From: Paenibacillus_AQ nitricinens
GTDB lineage: Bacteria; Bacillota; Bacilli; Paenibacillales; Paenibacillaceae
Direction: 5' to 3'
Assembly: GCF_052056485.1 (NCBI RefSeq)
Contig: NZ_CP183948.1
Coordinates: 4,526,001-4,590,000, forward strand
Length of the DNA: 64,000 nucleotides
Part shown: positions 54,292 to 62,913 of the stretch, in pieces
Position numbering within the stretch: the stretch's first letter is position 1
Layout: each line of letters begins with the position of its first letter
Notes under the pieces: generated by a model
Database searches by the model: none
Told to the model about the DNA's origin: nothing
The model's input: the letters and a program-made list of their open reading frames with translations, nothing else
Position numbers and translations under genes: made by a program

Positions 54292-55374
54292 CTATAGATG
54301 TTTAGGCACGGCTATCTCCATCCCCCACGGCGTCATCATCACAGCGAGACCAGTGGTGGTCTCCCCTAATTTCAGCATCCCAAGGTGCACCATCATCCTA
54401 ATAATTCGTTGCTCCAGAATAGAGGCAGCATTGTCATAATAGAAAGGTTTAATTAACCACCCTATACCATCCACTAATGAAGGTACGCTCACCCAATTCC
54501 CAGCACTAATGCTTACCCAATACACCAGTGAAGGCAGGTTTGGTACAGCCCCCTTATATAGTTTTAACCAAAAAGAGAATATCTGCATCAACGAGTCACA
54601 TTTCCCATCGGCCAACACTGCCTCTCCTGTCGCCGTGAGCCTTAATCGAAAACCTTCTTCAGTGATCCAGCGGCGGTGACGAACATAATCATACAGGAGC
54701 GCTAATCTAGGTGGATAATGCTCACATGCCCTACCATAACCAAATCTCCAGCCGCCTTTGCTAAGCAGATCCTCCGGAATATGAAGTGCATTCATCACTC
54801 CTTGCTGATACCGCCTATACATTGCCCCTTCCTGATTAAGCTCTGGCTCATTTTCCTTGATATATCTCAGAAGCATAACCAGATCACTTAATAACAATTC
54901 TCCTTCATTTCGATACATGGCTGGTTCAGAGCTAACCGTAACCTTATCCTTGATATGTGCGCTCATCGTCTCACGAAAGCGCTCTTTCAAGTCTTTGGGC
55001 ACTTGGAACAAATATCTCGTTTGCTGGGAAGAACCGCTAAAGAGCCAGCCTCCGCTTTTGAAACGAGAAACCATTTCTCGGAAACCCCCGGTCTTTCCTT
55101 CTTGGGTATCAAAAGAAGCTTGCCTAGCTACTGCCAACAAATCTTCCAGACTAAAGTAGCTGCGTTCATCAAAAAGTAATGTATTCAGAAACCGTAGATC
55201 CTCCGGAGCACATTCCCGGATATGAGACTCCATAAAACTTCTGCTTCCAAGCATAATCAAAATACTCTGGATCAAGTCATGTTTGGAATTCTGCTTGCAT
55301 TCACACCGGTAGCGTCCCGCTATGGCGGTCAGCTGTCCAATATCTGCATAAGTGAGCATATCCGCCAGATTCAT
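54292..55374 (-). CDS. Conserved-looking protein of unknown function
   Basis: 360 residues, soluble, Leu-rich and helical with winged-helix-like segments (SDLVMLLRYIKENEPEL ... GAMYRRYQQGV; WITEEGFRLRLTATGEAVL). It may be related to the N-terminal parts of helicase-associated winged-helix proteins, but I cannot identify it. No catalytic motif. TGAGG precedes the ATG. Probably co-transcribed with nothing downstream. Confidence 0.7.
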   Translation of the reverse strand: MNLADMLTYADIGQLTAIAGRYRCECKQNSKHDLIQSILIMLGSRSFMESHIRECAPEDLRFLNTLLFDERSYFSLEDLLAVARQASFDTQEGKTGGFREMVSRFKSGGWLFSGSSQQTRYLFQVPKDLKERFRETMSAHIKDKVTVSSEPAMYRNEGELLLSDLVMLLRYIKENEPELNQEGAMYRRYQQGVMNALHIPEDLLSKGGWRFGYGRACEHYPPRLALLYDYVRHRRWITEEGFRLRLTATGEAVLADGKCDSLMQIFSFWLKLYKGAVPNLPSLVYWVSISAGNWVSVPSLVDGIGWLIKPFYYDNAASILEQRIIRMMVHLGMLKLGETTTGLAVMMTPWGMEIAVPKHL

Positions 55375-55439
55375 GTTTTATCGCCTCACCGTTTTACTAC
55401 CATTATGGGAAATACAGCCCTTTTTATTCCCCTTTGCGC

Positions 55440-55466
55440 AAAAAAAATAACCCGATGCACGGGTTA
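55440..55466 (-). terminator. Intrinsic terminator of the histidine phosphatase gene
   Basis: TAACCCG ... CGGGTTA stem followed by TTTTTTTT on the minus strand, overlapping the stop codon. Confidence 0.88.
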
Positions 55467-56051
55467 ACGCTGATTTTGCAGGATATGGCGAGTACAATTA
55501 TAAAGAATAGGGTTCCATTCCCGTTCTTTCTTCTCCAAAATCGTCAGGGATAAATTTCCAATCCGCTCAGAATACTTATCTTTGTAAAATGCAGTATACA
55601 GTTGAGCGAGGAACCCTCCATGAGATATGACTAGTATGTTGCGATTGGGATGCTGCGCAGAAATATCCTCCATAAAGGCAAGTGCACGCGCTTGAAGCTG
55701 TTCGTCAGTTTCTTGACCAAGCGAAAGCTGACTCCAATCTTTCCCCCACTTCTCTTCACGCTCAGCGGCAGTAAGTCCTTCTACCTGTCCGTAGGCACGT
55801 TCCCGGATCCGATCATCCGGATCAAGTAACGGTACATTTAATTTATCTGCGATAATCCTACCTGTCTCTGCTGCCCGGGAAAGGTTACTTGTAATGCAGT
55901 AATCCCAGCGATACGGCTCTTGTAATAAGCGGTCAGCAAGCATAGCAGCTTGCATCCGTCCTTCATCATTAAGCGGAATATCACTTTGCCCCTGTATCTT
56001 TCCAATTGCGTTCCAGTCCGTCAATCCATGGCGTATCAAGCCGATTAGCAT
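55464..56051 (-). CDS. Histidine phosphatase family protein
   Basis: 195-residue phosphoglycerate-mutase-like phosphatase. Catalytic RHG is in LIGLIRHGLTDWNAIGKIQGQSD; the second His is in ILVISHGGFLAQLY. Substrate unknown; relatives include broad-specificity phosphatases and cobalamin CobC. GGGGGAGG precedes the ATG. Confidence 0.9.
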   Translation of the reverse strand: MLIGLIRHGLTDWNAIGKIQGQSDIPLNDEGRMQAAMLADRLLQEPYRWDYCITSNLSRAAETGRIIADKLNVPLLDPDDRIRERAYGQVEGLTAAEREEKWGKDWSQLSLGQETDEQLQARALAFMEDISAQHPNRNILVISHGGFLAQLYTAFYKDKYSERIGNLSLTILEKKEREWNPILYNCTRHILQNQR

Positions 56052-56136
56052 ATTGCCTCCCCCTTTTCACCCAAGTATTTGTCTCTTAATGTAACATGGA
56101 TGAAATAAAAAGTCTTCTTTTATGCATATTATAATA

Positions 56137-56167
56137 CAAAAAATCCCCTTATCTTTACATAAAGGGA
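56137..56167 (-). terminator. Intrinsic terminator of the second sigma operon
   Basis: TCCCTTTAT ... ATAAGGGGA stem (one G-T) followed by TTTTTTG on the minus strand. Confidence 0.75.
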
Positions 56168-56230
56168 CTCCTACATCGTTCTTAACACTATTATATACTA
56201 CAATAGCTAAGTCATACATCAATAGACCCT

Positions 56231-56821
56231 TTATGATCTGCGATATCGATTCAGCCGGGTTAACGAAAACACTGCAAAACCCACGCCAAGCATGGATAAC
56301 ATCATCCAATATTGAGGATGAGTAGGTCCCATATTTACCACAAGCGGTTCAATAATCCCACCTTCAGAGCCTAAAATGGGATAAGTGGATGTCCATTCCA
56401 TAGAGCCAGCAACGCCTGTCTCTACAATTCCACTTTGAGCCACAGTGATATCAGCAGGTGTTCTAAACATAGTAAAGTAAAGAACACTGGACAAAAATAC
56501 CGCCAGGAAGCAAGCGATCCAGAGACTAAGCCTGTGACGAACAATGGCAGATGTCCCTGCGGATTTCCCATCCCCTGGCATTAACCAAGGACTCTCTAGA
56601 TAAATCCGCTCCATAACTTTAACATTTATAACTTCTGCACGCTCTTCACTAATCTCTTCTTTCAAATCATGCATAAGCTGGCTACTCTCTTGCCACAGAG
56701 ACCACTCAGCAGCGCAGTAAGGACAAGTTGCAATATGTTGTTCGAGCAAAATCCGCCTAGGATGTGTGGGGGGAGCGTCCCACAAGAGCGGAATACATTC
56801 TTGCGCTTCCCTGCAATTCAT
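56231..56821 (-). CDS. Anti-sigma factor with zinc-binding domain
   Basis: 196-residue ZAS-type anti-sigma factor. The cytoplasmic zinc motif uses Cys3 (MNCREAQ) and HIATCPYC near residues 28-35. Two membrane segments follow (IACFLAVFLSSVLYFTMF about 100-118, and WMMLSMLGVGFAVFSL about 170-186) with an outer loop between. It begins five bases after the sigma gene and presumably binds its product. Confidence 0.88.
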   Translation of the reverse strand: MNCREAQECIPLLWDAPPTHPRRILLEQHIATCPYCAAEWSLWQESSQLMHDLKEEISEERAEVINVKVMERIYLESPWLMPGDGKSAGTSAIVRHRLSLWIACFLAVFLSSVLYFTMFRTPADITVAQSGIVETGVAGSMEWTSTYPILGSEGGIIEPLVVNMGPTHPQYWMMLSMLGVGFAVFSLTRLNRYRRS

Positions 56822-56826
56822 TCGCC

Positions 56827-57414
56827 TTACACCCTCTCAACCTGCTCTTCAACTTCAGGCTCATTGAAATAGGATTCGAGTTGAAGCTTCACACTACTTC
56901 TGGCACGAAACAACAATGATTTCACGGAGCTCACACTCTGATCTAAAATTTCTGCAATTTCTTGATAATCCATCTGATCGTATTCACGCAGGATTAGCGC
57001 AGAGCGTTGTTTCTCCGGAAGATTATTAATTGCCTCACGAACCAAGTTCATCCGTTCTTTACGCAATGCAGCCTGCTCAGGCGCTACTTCAAACGGTGCA
57101 ACTGGAGTATATCCACTCTCTTCTAGGGATACATTTCCGGCACGATTCTTACGAAGCTCACTTAGCACGGTATTACGAGCAATAGTGTACAACCACGTTG
57201 AAAAGGAAGCATCTACCTCTCGAAAGGAATGCAAGCTACGGAATGCCTTGTAGAAAGTCTCCGAACAAAGGTCCTCTGCAATTAGCTCCATTTGTGAGTT
57301 TCTAAGCATATGATATACAAATGCCAATATTTTTCGTTGATAACGACGCATTAATTCTGAATATAATTCTGTGTTACCTTGTTTGATTTCCTGGATCAAC
57401 TGGGAATCCGTCAT
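56827..57414 (-). CDS. ECF sigma factor
   Basis: 195-residue SigW/RpoE-like sigma factor. Region 2: ELMRRYQRKILAFVYHML ... AEDLCSETFYKAFRSL and STWLYTIARN. Region 4: LPEKQRSALILREYDQMDYQEIAEILDQSVSSVKSLLFRAR. GAGGAGG precedes the ATG. Second sigma/anti-sigma pair in the window, a different subgroup from that at 22751. An inverted repeat and a possible promoter lie upstream. Confidence 0.92.
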   Translation of the reverse strand: MTDSQLIQEIKQGNTELYSELMRRYQRKILAFVYHMLRNSQMELIAEDLCSETFYKAFRSLHSFREVDASFSTWLYTIARNTVLSELRKNRAGNVSLEESGYTPVAPFEVAPEQAALRKERMNLVREAINNLPEKQRSALILREYDQMDYQEIAEILDQSVSSVKSLLFRARSSVKLQLESYFNEPEVEEQVERV

Positions 57415-57488
57415 GGTGAGATTGGCCCTCCTCGCCCTTGCACGTCTTTTCCCGTCCGGTCCGTACTTATTATACCGGTTTGGGCTTT

Positions 57489-57517
57489 AAAAGTTGCGCT
57501 GGTTTACTGCAACTTTT
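57489..57517. repeat. Inverted repeat upstream of the ECF sigma gene
   Basis: AAAAGTTGC (57489-57497) and GCAACTTTT (57509-57517), perfect 9-bp arms with an 11-base centre. On the minus strand the GCAACTTTT arm is followed at promoter distance by GGTATAAT, so the dyad may be the -35 region or an operator of the sigma gene. Confidence 0.55.
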
Positions 57518-57909
57518 TAGTTTATTACAAGAAGAAACGATATTGTCGACCTTTTATGTAAGACAAACGTTCCTTGTGGGAATTTTAGGGAAAATATATG
57601 ACGTGCAACTTATCCGTTCTTCAATTTTGAAATACACCTATGTATATTCAAACACCCAATAATTAAGGCATGATGATTGTGATGAATATAAAAAGAAAAA
57701 TGGCATATTTCTTAGAGCATATAAATTTTATAACGAATCTAGAAATATACCAGATCTATTGTATCACAGATTCTCATAGGATGACATTAATAGACTTCAG
57801 AGCAGTAATCTCGTCAGCAAGACCTGACAACAGATTATAAACGAACATTAACTCCGTCAATAAGACTTTGATCACTGTAATATGACTTTAATCTCTTTTT
57901 AATAAACTG

Positions 57910-57938
57910 TTGACAAAATGTAAACGTATACATATAAT
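57910..57938 (+). promoter_or_regulatory. Consensus sigma-A promoter of a candidate small RNA
   Basis: TTGACA (57910-57915), 17-base spacer, TATAAT (57933-57938): full consensus in both boxes, with an expected start near 57945. Confidence 0.88.
57918..57932 (+). promoter_or_regulatory. CcpA (cre) operator inside the small-RNA promoter
   Basis: ATGTAAACGTATACA fits every position of the cre consensus WTGNAANCGNWNNCA. It fills the spacer of the promoter, a placement that would make CcpA a repressor by blocking RNA polymerase. Confidence 0.72.
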
Positions 57939-57944
57939 AAAAGT

Positions 57945-58037
57945 ACAGTATGGTTTCTCTCCACTCCTATCCAAATACTAGACGGTTCCAATTTATTGTG
58001 AACTGTAGCCGCTTACTTTGTAAGCGGTCTTTTTTTG
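57945..58037 (+). ncRNA. Candidate CcpA-controlled small RNA
   Basis: Independent transcription unit of about 93 bases: perfect promoter, a CU-rich stretch TCTCTCCACTCCTATCC near 57955-57972 that is complementary to Shine-Dalgarno sequences, and a terminator stem CCGCTTAC/GTAAGCGG with TCTTTTTTT. There is an ATG near the 5' end, but no binding site and no stop before the terminator, so it is unlikely to be coding. It could instead be a leader of the downstream cupin regulator, 185 bases beyond the terminator. Confidence 0.68.
58009..58036 (+). terminator. Intrinsic terminator of the small RNA
   Basis: CCGCTTAC-TTT-GTAAGCGG followed by TCTTTTTTT. Confidence 0.92.
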
Positions 58038-58222
58038 TTCTGAAAGCGCTCTACCTTTTGTTAGATGATCTATAATAGGTTATTTACTATAGCCAGCGAA
58101 TTAGCTTCCACAAATCCCCACAGTCATCTATTACCCCGTCTGCGTCCACTTGAAGAGGTATGGAAAAGAGTCAAGATAAACAATATACTAGCTATAAAGT
58201 TATTTGTTGAGGTGAATATGAA

Positions 58223-58789
58223 ATGAATGAAATCGATGAATCAAAACAACTTGTACTACAAATCGGCGGTGCCTTGAAAAAGTACAGAAAAGAAAAAAAC
58301 ATGAACTTAGATGACTTAGCAGAATTAACGGGCGTAAGTAAACTTACTCTGGGGAATATCGAACGCGGTGAGACAAATCCAACTTTGGCGATTATATGGA
58401 AAATTTCAAAAGGCCTATCTTTACCCCTATTAGCTTTGTTCAAATCTGAAGACCCTGTTAGTTTGTATCGAGCAGGCGAAGGTCTTCGGTTTTCTAATGA
58501 TCAAAAGAATTGGATCATTGAACCCGTCTTTAAAAACGTAAGCAACGATATTGAAATGTGTCGGGCTTACTTACAGCCAAATAGTTCATATCACCCTGAA
58601 GGTCATCATGTGAATACAACTGAAATTGCGACAGTAATGACTGGTTCCATTGAAATTCAAGTCAATGGTGAGATGTACATATTGAATCAATATGATACGA
58701 TCAGTTTTCGTGCTGATCGCCCTCACTCTTATACCAATCATACGAATAGCGAAACAGTGCTCCATATCTCCTTAAAATATGGTTTCTAA
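58223..58789 (+). CDS. XRE-family regulator with cupin domain
   Basis: 188-residue transcription regulator: N-terminal helix-turn-helix of the XRE type (about residues 12-65, LDDLAELTGVSKLTLGNIERGETNPTLAIIWKISKG) and a C-terminal cupin (about 105-185, with YHPEGHHVNTTEIATVMTGSIEIQVNG and SFRADRPHSYTNH). Such proteins often control a neighbouring transporter. Here the next gene is an MFS transporter on the same strand, separated by a strong terminator. GAGGTGAATATGAA precedes the ATG. Confidence 0.9.
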   Translation: MNEIDESKQLVLQIGGALKKYRKEKNMNLDDLAELTGVSKLTLGNIERGETNPTLAIIWKISKGLSLPLLALFKSEDPVSLYRAGEGLRFSNDQKNWIIEPVFKNVSNDIEMCRAYLQPNSSYHPEGHHVNTTEIATVMTGSIEIQVNGEMYILNQYDTISFRADRPHSYTNHTNSETVLHISLKYGF

Positions 58790-58815
58790 AAGCCAAAAAT
58801 TTTACTTATAAAATG

Positions 58816-58861
58816 CAACTCTGAGTTTCCATTATTTATGGAAACTCAGAGTTGTTTTTTT
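58816..58861 (+). terminator. Intrinsic terminator of the cupin regulator gene
   Basis: Perfect 14-bp stem AACTCTGAGTTTCC/GGAAACTCAGAGTT, 9-base loop, followed by GTTTTTTTT. Confidence 0.95.
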
Positions 58862-59038
58862 TACTAATATAAGCACTTCAAGTGATAGGACACTCTTCAT
58901 AAAGTTAACTATAAAATACTTATTGTTAATTTTAGTATACTATAATATACTTTCATTGTCCGCGCGGATATTATTTTATAGCTTTCCAATCAGCAGAAAA
59001 CCAATAGTACACATTAATTCTGGAAGGGGAAATGAAGA

Positions 59039-60271
59039 ATGCCGAATAAAAAAATCTTATCATCATCAATAGGGCTGCTAATACTCGGCATTATTATTAT
59101 TGCCGCAAATTTACGTGCTCCCTTAACCTCGGTCGGTCCTTTAGTGGGTCTTATAAGGGAAGACGTTCATATCTCCAATACTTTTGCAGGCCTGATAACA
59201 ACGGTCCCTTTACTTACCTTTGCTTTATTATCGCCTGTAGTACCAAAACTAGGACGCAGGTATGGAGTAGAACTTTTAATTTTGTTTGCCCTGATCTTTT
59301 TGACTGTTGGTATTGTAATACGTTCTTTATCTGGCGCTGCAAATCTGTATATTGGAACTGCAATTCTTGGATTTGCAATTGCCGTTTGTAATGTATTAAT
59401 GCCAAGTTTAATCAAACGTGATTTTCCTAATAAAATCGGTGCCATGACTGGTATCTTTGGAATTTCAATGAGTTTATCTGGAGCGATCGCATCGGGAATT
59501 AGTGTACCGCTAGCCGCAAACGTAGGTATAAAATGGCAGGGAGCGTTGGGAATATGGGGGATCCTAAGCTTTGTATCGATCCTCTGCTGGTTGCCTCAAT
59601 TAAGGAAGCATACGAAGCAAACAACCTCGACGAGTCAACAGATGGCCTGCAATAATGTTAATGTTTGGCGTTCCCCTCTCGCCTGGCAAGTAACCTTGTT
59701 TATGGGTATGCAGTCCATGATTTTCTATGTGCTGATCGCATGGTTGCCTGAAATTTTAAAGCAGCAAGGCATTGACTCAAGCCAATCAGGATGGTATCTC
59801 TCAATAATGAAGTTAGCGCTACTTCCCTTTACCTTTATTGTCCCCGTTATTGCTGGGCGAATGTCAAGTCAACGTTCGTTAGTGGTCATCACAACCCTTT
59901 TGCTTTTGACGGGAACGCTCGGACTGCTTTACGGAAGCTCCAATATCATTCTGTTGTGGATCATCATACTCGGAATTGGTGGAGGCTGCGCCTTTAGCTT
60001 GTCCATGATGTTTTTCGGTTTACGTACTAAAAATGCGCAGCAAGCGGCGGAACTGTCTGGTATGGCACAATCGATCGGATATCTGCTTGCCGCAATCGGC
60101 CCTGCCCTTATAGGATATCTCCATGATGCGACAAATAGTTGGAACCTGCCTCTTTTCATTCTAATTGGAGCTTCGGTCTTTCTCTTTTTAGTCGGTATAG
60201 GAGCAGCAAGAAATCGTTTTGTAGATAGCCGAAATAGTTACGACGAAATAAACTCAAGTTACATTGGCTAA
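59039..60271 (+). CDS. MFS transporter, CynX/NimT-like
   Basis: 410-residue transporter with twelve hydrophobic segments. It opens with a first helix leading into IIAANLRAPLTSVGPLVGLI, typical of the cyanate/2-nitroimidazole (CynX/NimT) branch, and has the inter-helix PKLGRRYG loop and NVLMPSLIKRDFPNKIG. The substrate cannot be told. GGAAGGGGAAATGAAG precedes the ATG. A TCCGCGCGGA palindrome near 58959 could be the site for the adjacent cupin regulator. Confidence 0.88.
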   Translation: MPNKKILSSSIGLLILGIIIIAANLRAPLTSVGPLVGLIREDVHISNTFAGLITTVPLLTFALLSPVVPKLGRRYGVELLILFALIFLTVGIVIRSLSGAANLYIGTAILGFAIAVCNVLMPSLIKRDFPNKIGAMTGIFGISMSLSGAIASGISVPLAANVGIKWQGALGIWGILSFVSILCWLPQLRKHTKQTTSTSQQMACNNVNVWRSPLAWQVTLFMGMQSMIFYVLIAWLPEILKQQGIDSSQSGWYLSIMKLALLPFTFIVPVIAGRMSSQRSLVVITTLLLLTGTLGLLYGSSNIILLWIIILGIGGGCAFSLSMMFFGLRTKNAQQAAELSGMAQSIGYLLAAIGPALIGYLHDATNSWNLPLFILIGASVFLFLVGIGAARNRFVDSRNSYDEINSSYIG

Positions 60272-60530
60272 TACCCCTTTCTTTTCATCGTTGATCCAAT
60301 AACATTTGGCACGTACGAAGACGCTATCGGACACAGTTGACCTTCAGCGCAGCATTATTCCACTTTTGGGATGTTAACGGACCGCATAGCAATTGGCAAG
60401 AAAAACACCCAATATTAACCTCTCCAAATGAAATAGCGTCAGTGGAGTCCGAAAGACTGCTTCAAAGGTGGTACTGATGACGATACTGACGGCGGCATGT
60501 TGAAGCTAGCAACCAACAAGCCAGAATAAC
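60272..60530. other. Gene-free stretch with degenerate intergenic repeats
   Basis: No gene seen. TTAACGGACCGCATAGCAATT (near 60374) resembles CTAACGGACCGTATGGCC near 51447, and TATCGGACACAG and AGCGTCAGTGGAGTCCG look like further pieces of the same family of dispersed repeats. Confidence 0.4.
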
Positions 60531-60570
60531 AAAACAGCGATTCTCTAATAACATGAGAATCGCTGTTTTT
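60531..60570. terminator. Bidirectional terminator between the MFS gene and tyrA
   Basis: AAAACAGCGATTCTC/GAGAATCGCTGTTTT, a 15-bp stem with a 9-base loop; T on the plus strand, T-rich on the minus strand too. Confidence 0.93.
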
Positions 60571-60614
60571 GCTGTTTATTACGATTTGAAAATGACCCGG
60601 AGCGAACCTTAATA

Positions 60615-61709
60615 CTACACATATACGGTATAATCGTGCTGCTGCAGAAGCACCTTCGCACGTTCCATATCGTGCTCCTGACGAAAAGATAGGCGCATAA
60701 TACCCGGCACATCTTCACGACTCTCGATGATTTGTACGTTGCTAAGGTTAATGCCTTGGTCCCCCAGCTCAGTAGCAATACGTCCGATAATCCCCGGATG
60801 ATCCGGTACATCAATATGTAGGTCAAATAAAGGTGCTATCATGCCTTTACGCCGTTCAGGCAACTGACTGCGGAAGCCATTCGCTTCTTGGAAGGCCTCT
60901 TCAATTCCTACGCCATCTTCACTTTCCAGTAGACGAACAAAAGAAGAAACTTCCTCGTTCCAATCCTTCAATAAACGAAGCATTACGGAACGATTGTTCA
61001 GCAAAATGTCTCGCCAAATTATAGGATCACTGGAAGCAATCCGAGTGATATCCCGAAAGCCTCCTGCAGCTAGCGTACTATATAAGGAGTCAGTATCGTC
61101 ATAGGCACGAATTTGATTTACCAAAGCAACAGCAATAATATGCGGTAAATGACTAATGGCACCTACAATCTCATCATGGCGTTCTGGATCAAGGCGTACA
61201 ATCTGCGCTCTTGTGTGGTGTAGTAAAGACTCCAGTGCATGATAAGCCTCGTCTGGTACGCCTGGAGGAGGCGTCAACACATAATAGGCATTCTCAAATA
61301 GCAATGATGAAGCTGCCTCAACACCTGATCGCTCTGATCCTGCCATTGGGTGTCCGCCGATAAAATGTACTCCAGGAATTTCTAAGGAGACCGCACATGC
61401 GGCAATACTAGCTTTCGTGCTTCCTACATCTGTAATAATGCAGCCGGGTTTTAGAGGCAATTTACTTAATTGCTGCAGATAATCCTCTAACATCCCTACC
61501 GGTACACACAAAAAAATGAAATCAGCATCAAATGCTGCTTCTTCAACAGAAAGCGTGGCATGGTCTACCACACCTCTGCTTATATATTTACTTACGAATT
61601 CAGGACGGTGGGCATGCCCTACGACGGTCAGGCCCTCCTTGCCTTTAAAGCAAAGGGCCAGTGAGCCTCCGATCAGACCGACACCGAATATAGCTATTTT
61701 TGTCGTCAT
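60615..61709 (-). CDS. tyrA: Prephenate dehydrogenase
   Basis: NAD-dependent oxidation of prephenate to 4-hydroxyphenylpyruvate in tyrosine synthesis. About 364 residues: Rossmann loop IAIFGVGLIGGSLALCF, the family HPMAGSERSGVEAA, and a C-terminal ACT domain (about 290-360, LFDLHIDVPDHPGIIGRIATELGDQGINLSN) for amino-acid feedback. ATG at 61709 is family-like; the frame is open 12 codons further to an ATG without a site. Follows hisC by about 47 bases. Confidence 0.95.
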   Translation of the reverse strand: MTTKIAIFGVGLIGGSLALCFKGKEGLTVVGHAHRPEFVSKYISRGVVDHATLSVEEAAFDADFIFLCVPVGMLEDYLQQLSKLPLKPGCIITDVGSTKASIAACAVSLEIPGVHFIGGHPMAGSERSGVEAASSLLFENAYYVLTPPPGVPDEAYHALESLLHHTRAQIVRLDPERHDEIVGAISHLPHIIAVALVNQIRAYDDTDSLYSTLAAGGFRDITRIASSDPIIWRDILLNNRSVMLRLLKDWNEEVSSFVRLLESEDGVGIEEAFQEANGFRSQLPERRKGMIAPLFDLHIDVPDHPGIIGRIATELGDQGINLSNVQIIESREDVPGIMRLSFRQEHDMERAKVLLQQHDYTVYV

Positions 61710-61756
61710 GTTCTTTGAACTACCTGCCTTTTTTAGTCTAGTCATGCTGTTTACTA

Positions 61757-62854
61757 CTAGGCGCGCACACCATACTCTATAAGAATTTGTTCCAGAGCGG
61801 TTATAAACGCTGTATTCTGCTCTGCCGACCCAACAGTAACACGAATATAAGTAGGGTAAACTTGATGACCTGCTCTTACTATGATTCCTTTACGCATCAA
61901 AGCATCGAAAACCTCTGTAGCTGGCTTACGAACATCTACCATAATGAAGTTCCCGTGTGCAGGGAAGGATTCTAGGCCCAGACGTTTGAATTCAGCTTGT
62001 AATTGGACAATACCCGCGCTATTAAGGCGACGGCATTCCTCTACGTATTCTTGGTCATTCAAGGCAGCCAGAGCCGCCGCTTGCGCAAGACGAGAGGTAT
62101 TGAAAGGCTCGCGTACCTTGTTGATCAATGAAATAATTTCAGGACTAGCAACACCATAACCAATACGCAATGCAGCTAAGCCATAAATTTTGGAGAATGT
62201 GCGAAGCACAACCAGATTCGTATAACGATTTAATAATTGGATACCGTTTGAGTAAGAAAGATCTGTTACGTACTCACAGTACGCTTCATCAAGGACAACC
62301 ATTACATGGGAAGGAACAGCACCAAGGAAAGAAATCAAGGCTTCCTCGGGTACAATTGTACCCGTTGGGTTATTTGGATTACAGATCCAGATAACCTTCG
62401 TACGGTCCGTAATACGGGCCAGCATCCCATCCAGATCATGTGTACCCTTTACAAGGGGTACCTCGATGGACACGGCACCTTCGATATCTGCGTTACTCTT
62501 ATAAACAGAGAAGGTCTGATCAGCCATGAGTGTCTCATCACCCGGCAAGAAGAAGGCGCGAGCAATAAGTGCAATAATCTCATCAGAGCCACAGCCAAAA
62601 ATAATATTATCGCTATTCACACCAAGACGGCTGGCAAGTGCTGCCGTCAACTCAACGGCCGATCCATCTGGATATAGATAAAGATTATCAAGCTCTGCTA
62701 GAATAGCCTCTTTAGCACTCGGGGAAGCTCCATACGGGTTCTCATTGGATGCAAGCTTAATAACCTCACTTAAGCCGAGCTCTTTCTTAACTTCGTCTAT
62801 AGGTTTCCCTGGTTTGTAGACAGGGAGATTAACTATATTCGGTTTTGGATTCAT
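61757..62854 (-). CDS. hisC: Histidinol-phosphate/aromatic aminotransferase
   Basis: PLP-dependent aminotransferase, about 365 residues. PLP lysine is in TFSKIYGLAALRIGYG; ASNENPYGASP and ICNPNNPTGTIV are class II signatures. Serves histidine synthesis and, in this trp-tyr context, very likely phenylalanine/tyrosine transamination. ATG at 62854 follows GCGAGGA; the upstream extension is not conserved-looking. Confidence 0.95.
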   Translation of the reverse strand: MNPKPNIVNLPVYKPGKPIDEVKKELGLSEVIKLASNENPYGASPSAKEAILAELDNLYLYPDGSAVELTAALASRLGVNSDNIIFGCGSDEIIALIARAFFLPGDETLMADQTFSVYKSNADIEGAVSIEVPLVKGTHDLDGMLARITDRTKVIWICNPNNPTGTIVPEEALISFLGAVPSHVMVVLDEAYCEYVTDLSYSNGIQLLNRYTNLVVLRTFSKIYGLAALRIGYGVASPEIISLINKVREPFNTSRLAQAAALAALNDQEYVEECRRLNSAGIVQLQAEFKRLGLESFPAHGNFIMVDVRKPATEVFDALMRKGIIVRAGHQVYPTYIRVTVGSAEQNTAFITALEQILIEYGVRA

Positions 62855-62913
62855 GAATAGTCCTCGCTCTCCATAGTTGATTACTCCACTATACACAGGT
62901 CAAAATGACACTG

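Noticed and set aside
51944..60600. Prophage, integrative element or defence island
   Set aside because: No integrase, transposase, phage structural, toxin-antitoxin, restriction or CRISPR genes; the only mobile element seen is the group II intron.
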